Shown here one piece after another: positions 1-10,750 of a DNA stretch of 64,000 nucleotides (positions within the stretch are counted from its first letter, which is position 1; every line of letters begins with the position of its first letter). A program made the translations under genes and the position numbers. The stretch comes from Cunninghamia lanceolata (taxonomy: Eukaryota > Streptophyta > Pinopsida > Cupressales > Cupressaceae): NCBI GenBank assembly GCA_027924645.1, contig BSBN01000293.1, positions 8,890,501-8,954,500 on the forward strand. Direction: 5' to 3'. Under the pieces are notes generated by a model. The model did no database searches. It was given only the letters and a program-made list of their open reading frames with translations, and was not told where the DNA came from.

Positions 1-183
1 GGAAAATGGACTCACCTCATAAATTCTAATCTTGACTTGAGAAATGGAGGGAAGGTTCCTTGTTAATGCTCTTTCTAGAATTATAGTCTATTGTTGAAAT
101 TTGTTTATTCTTTGTATTTTTAAATGAATCTATTTTTCTCTCATTTAATTTTCTTTCAAATTCAAATTTCAAAATATTGAGTT

Positions 184-752
184 GTGACAGACACAGTGCT
201 AATTATGCTCATGAGGATGAGAAGACTTCTCCAAGAAATTTATTTTTATCTTATGGAAATAATGAAAATAGTCTTAAAGAGGCTTGGTATTTTTATTTAG
301 GTTATTCTAACCACATGTCTCCGAATAATGAGCCTTTTTTTTTAATGATCGATTAAAGTTTCAAATACAAGATCAAGCTTGGTGATGACAAATCCTTGGA
401 GGTTGCAATAAAAGGAGCTACGGAAGTGAATACTAAAGAAGGTATGAAATTTGTTAATGATATTTGTTACACTTTAAAGTTGAAACAGAATTTATTAAGT
501 GTTGGACAATTGTGTCAAAAGAATTACAAAGTGGTGATTGAAAATAAGCAATGCACAATCTATGATAAAATTCATGGAAATAGGGTTATTACAGTTGTGC
601 ATATGTCAAATAGTAGGATGTTCCCATTGAACTTTAGAGAACATAGCAACAATCTTTCCAATATGGCATATGAAGACAATATTTGGTTGTGGCATCTTAG
701 ATATGGCCATTTGAATTTTCATAGTTTGAAGCTACTATGGATGAGAAAATGA
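184..752 (+). pseudogene. Ty1/copia Gag-Pol fragment (protease to GAG-pre-integrase)
   Basis: Decayed middle part of a copia polyprotein. Around 195-330 the frame reads ANYAHEDE followed by WYFYLGYSNHMS, which corresponds to the family's conserved W-Y-L-D-S-G-x-S-N-H-M protease site. The catalytic Asp-Ser-Gly is replaced by Tyr-Leu-Gly, so the protease would be dead. A continuous frame at 396-752 contains LKQNLLSVGQL and ends in WLWHLRYGHLNFHSLKLL, the GAG-pre-integrase motif with the first His pair of the integrase zinc site. The reading then stops and no integrase core or RT follows. No LTR is visible in the window. The TNT1-like assignment is from motif resemblance only. Confidence 0.85.
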
Positions 753-779
753 CTAAAGGAAAATAACAGAAGATAATAC

Positions 780-3560
780 AATATAACTCAATAGATTCAC
801 ATTAACTCACCCCTTCACACTCATTCTAACAAAGTAGAGTGCACCCAAGCTTCACTAGATTTGTTCACTTAGATATTGATTGATAATATGATATGTCGAT
901 TGCTCATTTATGTAGCATAACTTTGCATAATAGAGAAATATGATAAATCTATGATGATTTTGACATCATGATGTTACTTGGAAGGTGGATGTCTCAATGG
1001 CTTGGTGGAGGCTTGATTTATAGAGGTTGGATATTATGAATAAAGGGCTAGGACTAAAAGATTATATCAATGGCTAGAATTGGTTGAGAGACCATTAAGG
1101 CAAGGATAAGGATTTCTAGGGTAACAAAGGAAGGTTCTAGGGCTTATCCTTATGTGAATGGCTAGGATTAAGAGATTTAATATGAAATGAATGTCTGAGA
1201 TGAAAAGTAAATTTAAATTTGGATCAATCATTTAATATTTCAATTAATTTTGGTTAAAAGGGATAAATGGATTAAATAAATATAATTTATTTATTTAATT
1301 TAGGTGATAGAGGAAATGGATTAATTAAATAAATATAATTTATAAAATTAATTTGGGAAAGGGATATGGTAAAGGGGACTCTTATGACAAAAGTGTTGTA
1401 AGGCGATGTCGACAAGGTGATGAAAGTGACATGGTCAATTTCATGTGTCTACATTTTGCCCCTCTTTGAGATGATGTTGTGACTAAGAGATGTAACATCA
1501 TTTCAAAAAAGATAAGGTATGAAGGAAGGGGAAAGTTGGAAAAGGATGCCCCAACAACTTGAAGGAGTGACAAGGAGGAATGATGTAAGGATGGGATGCC
1601 CCCTCGAGAGGATAGGTGGGTTGGAAGAACATGGGTATGCTCTCGAAATGGATAAAATGGATTGGATAAAGGAAAGCTACAGGATGGAAAAAATGGATAA
1701 AATAGATGAATGATACGTCATGTTGCATTAAGTGAGCAACCATATACTTTGATATAGCACTAGACATTATAAACCAAGGTATAAAGACTAGGGTCACACG
1801 ATGTGTCATGTGCATGAAAGGACTAGCTCAAAAAAGATAAAAAGTCATAAGAAAACATATGCCTTTGGGCACCATGATATGGAAGACCATGATGTCATTG
1901 TAGCAATATGTTGCAATGACTTGATACTACAAACAAAAGGGTGTCCTTATACATGCCCAACATAATACAACCTTCTCTAGACATACATGAGGAAGGAAAC
2001 TTAGAACATTAAAGTCCAAATACACAAAAGATATGAAATGACCTTAGATGCAACGGATGACTTGTATGTAAAAATCTATTCCACCACACACAAGATTTGA
2101 ATATTAAATGGAATGATAAGAAAAACCAAAAAACACATAAAAATGCAAGATCAAATGTTAACACACACAAGAAAGAAAGAAAGCATGTACAAATGATTTA
2201 AAAACAAACAAGGTATTGCCCCTGTCCAGTTGGAAACTGATGATGATTAATTGGGTTAAGAACAAGGTTGGAACAAAGCCAAGGATGCGATTGGATAATA
2301 TGGATAGATTTATTGACTATATTGGTATGGATTAAGGATGACTTGCATTTAGATTTATTGCTTGGAGTTTTTAGATATTTAATTTTTTAGATTTTTTTAA
2401 AATATTTTGGGATGACAAATATGGATTGCAGTTTGGATAACCTTGATACTAGATACCAATGACAAGGGAAAACCAAGTCTAGAGGCATAGATGTAAGAAA
2501 GGATTGGATAGATGGATAAAATGATAGGTGATAGTGGATTGGATGAAAGATGGGAAGTATGGAGGATACATAATGGATGGTAGAAGGAGGTGTAGATGTG
2601 ATTTGCAAGGACTATGGTGCATAGGAAGAACATGCCCCACTTGAGATCTAGACTTAGGATTTTGCATTACAATGTTTGTCATGATAAGGATAATAAGATT
2701 GCTTAGAAAGGATTGGGTATATCAAGAGATGTCCAAAGCATTTTTAAACATTTTTCCCCTATCCTTATCAAAATCAAATGAAGGAAGGGGGGATAGGTGT
2801 GTTGGTTAAATGTCATAGGTACTAGGTGGAGATAATGGATGGGTGGAATGATAGGTGAAAAATGACATAATGGGATAGATGAGAAAACATGCCTCCAAGT
2901 GTGAGGTGCATAGATAATTGATCTATACATGATGCCTGTTTGCTAGGTTTTCATCATGGTACTTATCTAAGGTGCTAGTAAGGTGGTTTTCACCATTGGA
3001 TGAAAGGATTTCTCTTTACTATTTTGATTTTGTTGTTTTTTTAATTTTTTGGATGGCATAAGGGATATGGATAATAATGAGTTGGAAACAGATGGGGACT
3101 TAAGTGTCTAGTTCCATTAAATGTAGTAGTGTCTCATGTTAGATATTATCATACATGGACCATGTCAAGTGTCATTATAAGCATGGATGTTGGTAGATGT
3201 GGGAAGATGGAATGGATGCAGATAAAGGTAGTGCATTATGATGTGGATTTAAGAACTATATATATTTTTTCAAATGTTCATATAACCTAGCTTTTTGGTC
3301 CAAGAAATGTAAAAAATGGGCATAGCCCTAAGTCTATTTATGACCATATGGAATCAACCACCAATATACTATATCACCTAACCCTCACTATCTAAAACTC
3401 AAAACAACTGAAGCCCAAAACTACCCTATCCCACTCAAACCATAGTTTAGAAAATAACATAATTTTGCAGAAGCAACTTAAAACATATTTAGGGTCAGGG
3501 AAAATTACATAGGCCTGACCCACCTTGACATACTGTATTACAATTTTTCATACCATAGAC
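780..3560. other. Purine-rich low-complexity non-coding stretch
   Basis: Between about 1000 and 3250 the + strand is rich in GGAT, ATGGAT, GATGGA and AAGG words, giving imperfect short-period repetition. Short reverse-strand reading frames here are proline/serine/histidine-rich artefacts of this composition. I see no protein motif, LTR boundary or RNA gene. It could be the remains of a long LTR or untranslated retroelement DNA, but no second copy lies in the window to prove it. Confidence 0.5.
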
Positions 3561-3601
3561 ATGAGAACCTCCACCCCTTTGCTATGGCTATTAGTATCAC
3601 A

Positions 3602-4125
3602 TTAGTTGGAGAATAGGGGGATAGTCTCCTCTAGGAGCTCGACTTTCAGCTTCTTCACTATCTCTTCAACCACAATCCACAGGCATATTTGTCTTTTCTT
3701 GATTCCATGCAAGTACTCCATCATACAGTCATGGTAAGACTTAGCTTAATATACCACATTCCCCAAATCATCATGCATCAAGTAGGAGCAAGATGCAACA
3801 AACAACATTGAAGCACAAGATAACAATTGTGTGACATCAAAGACATTCCAACAACCATGCATATACCATAGATCTAGAAGAAATTTTTCCATGGTAGAAT
3901 GCAGGCCAAATAGTGGTTTTACATCCACTTCTTTTGATAATTCCTAAACCCTCTTCATCTACCTTAAATTTGGGCTCTCAATCTCCTTGTCAATATATAC
4001 CATGAAATCAACTACCACCTCCTCACCCAAAACCCTTCTCTTCTGCCTCCTAATTGAGGACTCAGCCTGCTTTTCCTTATCATCTTTTTCATTAACCTTA
4101 ATACGACTCAAATGGTGCTTACCCA
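3602..4125 (-). pseudogene. Degenerate reverse-strand coding-like region, unknown function
   Basis: On the reverse strand a frame begins at 4125 (MGKHHLSRIKVNEKDDKEK, lysine/glutamate-rich) and runs about 54 codons to a stop near 3961. After a frame change, 3928 to 3602 reads 109 codons with one internal TAA near 3748, including MEKFLLDLWYMHGCWNVFD and later IVVEEIVKKLKVELLEE. The amino acid mix looks protein-like and both parts lie in the same direction. I recognise no family. It lies just upstream of the gypsy 5' LTR and may be a piece of another retroelement or a captured gene. Confidence 0.25.
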
Positions 4126-4165
4126 TAGTAGAATCCATTGGTAACAGTACCCACCATGAAGAAAT

Positions 4166-5007
4166 TGATCCATGAGCATCTCTAGTTCAAGAGAAATCTT
4201 GCATCAACCAAAACCATTTACATTTTAGTTTATTTTCTTTCATTTTCCAGTTCAGTATAGCTAGTTCAATTAGTAGAAATTTTTGTATTTTGGTCCACAT
4301 TCTACCGCAGTTTTAATTCAAACCTTGCAGAGTTGGACTTACCATTTAGACATATTCATGCACATCATATCCAAAAGTCAGAACATTTGGGTCAGGTACC
4401 GGAAAGATATCACTATCAGAAGATCGATTGTTTTCTCAAAATAGAGCATCCTGATAGTCTCAGATAATTAGCTAAAGGAGAAGGCTTATGGAGAATTTCA
4501 CAACTTGCAAAGCTAAATAACACATAATTCAATGTTGTTTGGACCATGGTCAATCTTCTTTGAGATCCACACACCATTCCATTCATTTGTGGAGGAGTTC
4601 TATATGATTAGGCCCGACCTATTCGTGTACACATGTTACAAATCTTCATTAGAGTTTGTGATCTTACTTCGCTGACACAGAGAAATCTTATGTTCTAGAG
4701 ATAATATATTGATATAATAGATGCCTAGGAAAGTAGTCATTTGATAATTCTAAGTTTGATAGCTTGGATTCTTTGTGAAGGAGATTCAAAGCTATATCTT
4801 CTGCATATTCTATAATTTTGTGATTAGGCCTATGAGCCCTAATTGTAAGCATGCATGATGCTGACTAGTTTGTATTTTGAATCAATGATATATTGAATCA
4901 CTAAATTTACATTTGCATTCTATCTTTGAGTTGTTTCCATTGTGTTTACTCTTGCTGCAAGGTCTAGACTATTCACTTTGTGGACCCTCCTAATTGTGAC
5001 TACACCA
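4166..5007 (+). repeat. 5' LTR of gypsy chromovirus
   Basis: Begins TGATCCATGAGCATC and ends CTACACCA two bases before the primer binding site. It aligns with 9927-10750 along its whole length with point differences and small indels. The boundary is set by the end of similarity between the two copies. Confidence 0.88.
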
Positions 5008-5009
5008 AG

Positions 5010-5021
5010 TGGTATCAGAGT
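5010..5021 (+). other. Primer binding site (tRNA-iMet type)
   Basis: TGGTATCAGAGT follows the 5' LTR after a two-base spacer. It matches the usual plant site complementary to the 3' end of initiator tRNA-Met (TGGTATCAGAGC) except for the last base. Confidence 0.85.
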
Positions 5022-5150
5022 GAAGTTTGAATCTTTGGGTGTGAATTGAGTGAAGTTGGTGAAGGAATTCCCTAAGATCTTTTTATGAATAGATCTCTGA
5101 ATCTAAGGTAGATGATATGTCTTGTCAACCGATCACCGATTATGAGGTAG

Positions 5151-6434
5151 TTGTCACCTTGTAGCCCGATCGTCGAACTTATGGCAATTACACTTAATCC
5201 GAGCAAGGAATGCCACCAAGGAGAATACCTGCTATTGGTAACTATGGATAGAAGAATGGATGAGATGATGGAAATGATAAAAATAATGCAAGTTCACTTG
5301 GATGCTATTGAAGAAGATCAAAGAAGAGGACTTACACCTCGACCTAGTGTTGAAAGTGATGATGATGAAGAATTTCAATTCGTTGATCAAATGAAGTAAC
5401 CCTAGGAGATGAAGAGGAATAATTAGATCAATTCAAGATGTTGCAAGCTCTTTCAATTATTGGGAAAAGACCTAGAGTTGATGTACTGAACTATACTGGT
5501 AATTTGAATCTTGAGGAGCTAATTGATTGGATAAATGAACTAGAAGAATACCTTGAGTATGAAGAAATTGAAGATTTGGAGAAGGTAAAATTTGCAAAGA
5601 CAAAGTTGAAAGGACATGCTACTATATGGTAGAAATAAGTTCAGTTGGATAGAAAAAGAAGAGGAAAAGAGAATATTACAAAGTGGGATAGAATGGTGAC
5701 GAAATTAAAGAATCAATTTATACTTGTTGACTATGAGTTAGAACTATTGAAGAGATTGCAAAACCTGAGACAAAAGGAGAAATATGTGAAGGACTATACT
5801 GAAGAATTTCATAAGATGGTAATAAGGATAGGACATAGTGAAGAAAGCAAGGAGAATGTGGATAGATACATCAATAGACTGAGATTGAACATTCAAGAAG
5901 AACTAAGTTTGGTGAGGATGACAACATTGGAAGATGCATACCAGTTTGCCCTGAAAATTGAAGAAAAGTTGAACAAGAGGCATGATCAAAGACAAAGAGG
6001 TAGTGGAGGTAAATTTTAGAGAGGTAGAACATTTTTCAGAGGAGAAAGATCATATGCAGAGCAGAATAGACAAGAGAACACATTCAAGAAGGAGGATAGA
6101 GATAGCAGTTCATACTGGAGAGATGACAACTTTCTATCATAGAGGAAACCCTAGTCCATACCAGAGTGAGGGATATAGAAGAGAAGGAAGTAGACCTGAT
6201 AAGAGGACATTCATAGGAACCTATTTTAAGTGTGGAGGTGAAGGACATAGATCATTTGAATGTAATCAAGGAAGTACAAGCAAGAAGACAGAGAGAACTG
6301 GAAGAGAAGCTTATATGGAAGAAGAGTCTGTTAAACTAGGTGACCCCTGTTTAGTTGGTAAACTTGAGAAAGGAGAATCACTTGTCATGAAGAGAACACT
6401 ATTTCAAGGAAAGACAAATGAGGAACCACTATAG
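5151..6434 (+). pseudogene. gypsy gag (capsid and zinc knuckle)
   Basis: Gag is the structural protein that packages the element RNA. Pieces at 5151-5399, 5438-5632, 5645-6019 and 5982-6434 read as successive parts. First comes an acidic N-terminus (MDRRMDEMMEMIKIM). The retrotransposon capsid domain follows (NLEELIDWINELEEYLEYEE, then WDRMVTKLKNQFI and YTEEFHKMVIRIG). A basic linker leads to one zinc knuckle near 6225-6265, YFKCGGEGHRSFEC, in which the first Cys of CX2CX4HX4C is Tyr. Stops near 5397, 5630 and 6017 replace expected Gln or Trp codons and the tail shifts frame. The true start is uncertain because the N-terminus is degraded. Confidence 0.88.
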
Positions 6435-6452
6435 AGGAAAAGTTTATTTCAG

Positions 6453-6725
6453 ATGAGATGCAAATCAAGAGGCAAATGTTGTAAAGTTGTAATTGATAGT
6501 GGTAGTTTGGATAATTTTGTTTCAGAGGAAATTGTGACTAAGCTGAAGTTGAAACGATTGAAACATCCTAAGCCATATCAGATAGCATGGATTCAAGATG
6601 ATCATAAGGTACTGGTGAGTGAACAATGTTTGGTGAAATTTCATATTGGATCATATCATGATGAAGTATTGTGTGATATTATGCCTATTGATGTATGTGA
6701 TATATTGTTGGGTAGACCATGGTAG
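6453..6725 (+). pseudogene. gypsy aspartic protease domain
   Basis: Retroviral-type aspartic protease that would cut the polyprotein. The active-site block VVIDSGSLDNFVS retains Asp-Ser-Gly, and the downstream flap and C-terminal motif CDILLGRPW is clear. The frame ends at a TAG immediately after LGRPW where the family usually continues with Gln and a Tyr-Asp pair, consistent with CAG to TAG. The domain therefore keeps its catalytic residue but is cut from the polymerase that follows. Confidence 0.88.
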
Positions 6726-7146
6726 TATGATAGGAAAGATATACATCATCGAAGAAAGAATACATCTATTATAACATCTAATGGAAAGAGAATTACTTTG
6801 ATTCCTTTGGAAGATGATCCTAAGAGTGAAGTGTTCAAAAATGTTAGAATCTATTTGATAGATGGAAGGAAATTTCTGGATGGTTTGAGACATGAGAATA
6901 TGTACTATGCTCTGATCCCTAAGAAGTCTCAAGACCTAAAGATTGAAGAATCATAACCGGAGGAGATAACTGAGTTGCCAATAGAATATGAAAACATCAT
7001 ATTAGACAATGTACCTAAAGGATTGCCACCAATCAAGAGTATCAGTCATCACATGGATCTTATACCCGGAGCTAGTTTTGCCTAATAAAGTAGCACACAA
7101 AACAACACCAGCAGAGGATGAATAATTGAATAGACAAATATAAGAA

Positions 7147-8330
7147 TTGTTGAGGAAAGGTTTGATCAGAGAAAGTTTGAGTCCTTGTGCAACACTTGTA
7201 GTGTTAGCACCAAAGAAAGATGGAGAATGGAGAATGTGTACAGACTCTAGAGCAATAAAAAAGATCAAAGTTAAGTATAGATTTCCTTTACCTGAGATGG
7301 ATGGTATTATGGATTCTTTGAGTGAAGCAAAATATTTTACAAAGATAGACTTGAAGTGTGGATACCATAAGATTGGAATCAGAGAAGGAGATGAATGGAA
7401 GACTGCTTTTAAGACAAATGAAGGATTGTATGATTGGTTAGTGATCCCTCTTGGATTGACAAATGCACCAAGTACTTTCATGAGATTGATGAATGAAGTC
7501 TTGAAGAAATTCTTGGGTAAGTTTGTTATTGTATATTTGGATAATATTCTGATATTCAATAGGACAAAAGAAGAAAATATGTGGCACTTGACACAAGTAT
7601 TACAAAGGTTGAGAGAAAAGAAATTATTGATAAACATCAAGAAGTGTAGATTCATGATGGAAGAATTGGTATACTTTGGATTTGTGATTTCTGCAGAAGG
7701 ATTGAAGATGGATCTTGAGAAAGTTAGAGCAATTGTTGAATGGCCTACACCTGAGAGCATTGCAGAAGTCAAATCATTTCATGGATTAGCTAGTTTCTAT
7801 CAAAAATTCATCAGAAATTTTAGTTCAGTATGTAACCCTATGACAAAGACAATGAGAGGTGACAGAAAAGACATTAAGTGGACATTAGGAGTAGATAGAT
7901 GTTTTGAATTGTTGAAGCAGAAAGTGATAGATCAGCCTATGTTGGCATTACCAAATTTCAATAAGGTATTTCAAGTAGTTTGTGATGCAAGTGAAAATGC
8001 AATAGAAGTAGTGTTAAGTCAAGAAGGTAGACCTATAGCATATTTCAGTAAGAAGTTGAATGATGCAAAGAGAACATATTCAGTTTATGATCAAGAATTC
8101 TATGCCATAATTCAAGCCTTAAAGAAGTGGAGACACTATTTGGTTCCTAAGTAGTTTGTGTTGTATATAGATCATCAAGCTTTGCAGTATTTGAACAGTC
8201 AAGGAAAGTTGAATCAGAGACATATGAGATGAGTAGAGTTCATGCAGAGTTATACTTTTGTGTTAAACATAGGAGTGGGAAGTCAAAAAAAGTTACAGAT
8301 GCCTTGAGTAGGAGAAGGAACTTGCTGATG
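7147..8330 (+). pseudogene. gypsy reverse transcriptase and RNase H
   Basis: RT copies the element RNA to DNA and RNase H removes the RNA strand. The frame 7147-8154 has LRKGLIRESLSPCATLVVL, PKKDGEWRMCTDSRAIKKI, FTKIDLKCGYHKI (first catalytic Asp present), IPLGLTNAPSTFMRLMN and the catalytic box as YLDNILIF. The family has YLDD or YVDD, so the second Asp is Asn, which should abolish polymerisation. RNase H follows (VVCDASENAIEVVLS, PIAYFSKKLNDAKRTYSVYD). A stop at 8152-8154 separates the last part (LYIDHQALQYLNSQGKLNQR and TDALSRR), which holds a further TGA in place of Trp. Confidence 0.92.
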
Positions 8331-8499
8331 GAGATGAGAGTTGAAGTCTTGGGATTTGAATAATTGAAGAACATGTATGAGAAAGATCCTGATTTTGCAA
8401 AACCTTGAAAGGCATGTAAGGAGCTTGTTTTGACAAACAAGAGTAAGTGGTTGGATTATTTCATTCAGGAAGATATGTTATTCAAAGGAAATCAGTTAT

Positions 8500-9530
8500 G
8501 CATACTTAGGAGTTCAATGAGAGACAATTTGATCAAAGAGAAACACAGTGGTGGATTGGAAGGACATTTTGGCATTGATACTTGACAATGGCTTTGGTAA
8601 GTGAAAAATACTTTTGGTCTCAGATACATAAGGATTTTACGAAATTTGTGTATATTTGTAGACTTTGTCAAGTTGCAAAAGGGAGTAGTCAGAATACTGG
8701 ATTGTACAATCCTTTGACAATACTGGAGAGACCTTGGGAAGACATAAGCATGGATTTCATAATGGGATTGTTGAAGAGAAAGAGAGGGCATGATTCTATA
8801 TTTGTAGTGAAGGATAGATTTTCAAAGATGGCACATTTCATACCTTATAAGAAGACAACTGATGCAGTGCATATAGCTAACCTATTTTTCAAGGAGATTG
8901 TTAGATTGCATGGATTACCTAAGAGTATAATTTTAGATAGAGATACAAGATTTCTTGGATACTTTCTGGAAGACACTTTGTAAGAAGATGAAGACAAATT
9001 TGATGTTTAGTTCAACATTTCATCCATAAATTGATGGATAGATAGAGGTAGTGAATAGGAGTTTGGGAAACTTGTTGAGATGTTTAGTTGAAGAAAAGGT
9101 AGGAAACTGGGACTTGATTCTTTCACAAGCAGAGTTTCAATATAATAATTTAGTGAATAGGAGTACCGGAAGAACACCATTTGAGATTGTGATTGAAAAT
9201 AACCCTAGAGGAGTAGAAGAATTGAGAGACACCAGTATGGAAGATAAGACGAGTGTAAAAGTAGAATAATTTGCAGGAAACATGGAGACAATGCATCATC
9301 AGGTTAAGAAGCATTTGAAGGAGATGAATAGTAAGTATAAGGAGAAAGCATATGAGAAGAGGAGGCACAGAGAATTTGCAGTTGGAGATGAAGTGATGGT
9401 ATATTTGAGAAAAGGAGGCATATTTGAGAAGAGGAGGCATATGAGAAGAGGAGACACAAAGAATTTGTAGTTGGAAATGAAGTGATGGTATATTTGAGAA
9501 AATAAAGATTTCTAGTTGTGACATATAACT
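8500..9530 (+). pseudogene. gypsy integrase with internal 90 bp duplication
   Basis: Integrase inserts the DNA copy into the genome. The zinc-binding part is GGLEGHFGIDT and CRLCQVAKG, interrupted by a TGA at 8582. The core has SMDFIMGLLKRKRG (first catalytic Asp), VVKDRFSKMAHFIPYKKT and LDRDTRFLGYF (second Asp). A frameshift near 8970 then moves the frame. The next part, HP-stop-IDG-stop-IEVVNRSLGNLL, shows two Gln-to-stop changes, followed by AEFQYNNLVNRSTGRTPFE. In the C-terminal part, near 9349-9510, a segment reading YEKRRHREFAVGDEVMVYLR is present twice in tandem with a 90 bp period. Confidence 0.9.
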
Positions 9531-9734
9531 AGTTGAAGATGAAAAAGTTTGGACCTTGTAGGCTACTTAGAAAGTTTAATTCAGGAAATGCATATGAAGT
9601 AGAGATACCCGAGACAATTAGGTATATCACCTATTTTCAACATTATAGACCTATATCAGTATCATGATGCAGAGTTTAGTGATAGCATTGAAGAAGATTT
9701 GAGGAAGCAGTTACCACAACAAGTACCGGAGCAG

Positions 9735-9891
9735 ATTGAAGGCATCTTGGACAATAAAATTGGACGTGGCACTAGAGGCAAGCAATACAAATAATATCTT
9801 GTGAAGTGGGAAGACGGATTAGAAGAAGACTCATCTTGGATCTCTTAGGCTGAGGTGGACCATCTTGGTTTTCCTCTAGCCCCAACAAAGT
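9735..9891 (+). pseudogene. Chromodomain at integrase C-terminus
   Basis: The frame reads IEGILDNKIGRGTRGKQYK, stop, YLVKWEDGLEEDSSWIS, stop, AEVDHLGF. This is the chromodomain pattern of chromoviral integrases (YLVKW then SSW and a following Glu/Asp). In the family it steers integration to particular chromatin. Both stops are TAA/TAG at positions where relatives usually carry Gln, Glu or Lys. It lies shortly before the 3' LTR. Confidence 0.85.
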
Positions 9892-9926
9892 GAGGGACTC
9901 ACTTTTTCTCAAGAACCCCAAATGTC

Positions 9927-10750
9927 TGATGGAGGAGCATCCCTAGTTCAAGAGCAATCTTGCATCAACCAAAAACATTTGCATTTCCATTTTTTTCTTT
10001 CATTTTCTAGTTCAATACAACCAATTCAGTTAGTAGCAATTTTGTATTTTGGTCCATATTCTGCTGTAGTTTTAATTCAAACCTTGTGGAGCTAAACTTA
10101 GCATCTAGATACATTCATGCACATCATATCCAAAATTTATAGCATTTGGGTCAGGTATCGGAAATATATTGCTATCATAAGATTGACTATTTTTTTCATA
10201 ACAAAGCATCCTGACAGTCTCAGACAATTAGCTAAAGGAGAAGACTTGCGGCGCTAAATGACACATCATTCAATGTTGTTTGGACCATGGTCAACCTTCC
10301 TTGAGATCTGCACACCATTCCATTCATTTGCGGAGGAGTTCTATATGATTAGGCCTGACCTATCCATGTACACATGTTACAACTCTTCATTGGATTTTGT
10401 GATCTTCCTTGGTTCACGCGAGGGAATCTTATGTTCTGGAGATGATATATATTGATGTAATAGATGCCTTGGAAAGTAGTCATTTGATAATTCTAATTTT
10501 GATAGCTTGGATTCTTTGCAAAAGAGCTTCAAATCTATATCTTGTGCATATTTTGTAATTCTGTGATCAGGCCTGTGAGCCCTAATTGTAAGCCCGCATG
10601 ATGCTAGCTAGTTTGTATTTTGAATCAATGATATATTGAATGATTGAATCTGCATTTGCATTCTATCTTTGAGTTGTTTCCATTGTGTTTACTCTTGTTG
10701 CATGGTCTGGACTCTTCACTTTGTGGATCCTCCTAACTCTGACTACACCA
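9927..10750 (+). repeat. 3' LTR of gypsy chromovirus
   Basis: Starts TGATGGAGGAGCATC and ends CTACACCA, matching the 5' LTR at 4166-5007 end to end. No clear polypurine tract lies immediately before it. The preceding bases end in AAATGTC, similar to the sequence before the LTR at 35249. Confidence 0.88.

Larger units (their letters stand above)
4166..10750 (+). mobile_element. Ty3/gypsy chromovirus, near full length, inactive
   Basis: A 6.6 kb LTR retrotransposon with the order LTR, PBS, gag, protease, RT, RNase H, integrase, chromodomain, LTR. That order (integrase after RT) and the C-terminal chromodomain identify a Ty3/gypsy chromovirus. The two LTRs (842 and 824 bp) align along their length with many substitutions, so insertion is old. 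Flanking pentamers GAAAT (4161-4165) and AAAAT (10751-10755) may be an eroded target duplication. Every coding domain carries stops or frameshifts. Many stops replace glutamine or tryptophan codons and fit C-to-T or G-to-A change. One RT catalytic Asp is also lost, so the copy cannot be autonomous. Confidence 0.93.

Noticed and set aside
1382..2930. Several reverse-strand His/Pro/Ser-rich proteins
   Set aside because: Artefacts of the purine-rich low-complexity + strand.
7002..7772. 256-codon reverse-strand protein
   Set aside because: Antisense shadow of the gypsy RT gene.
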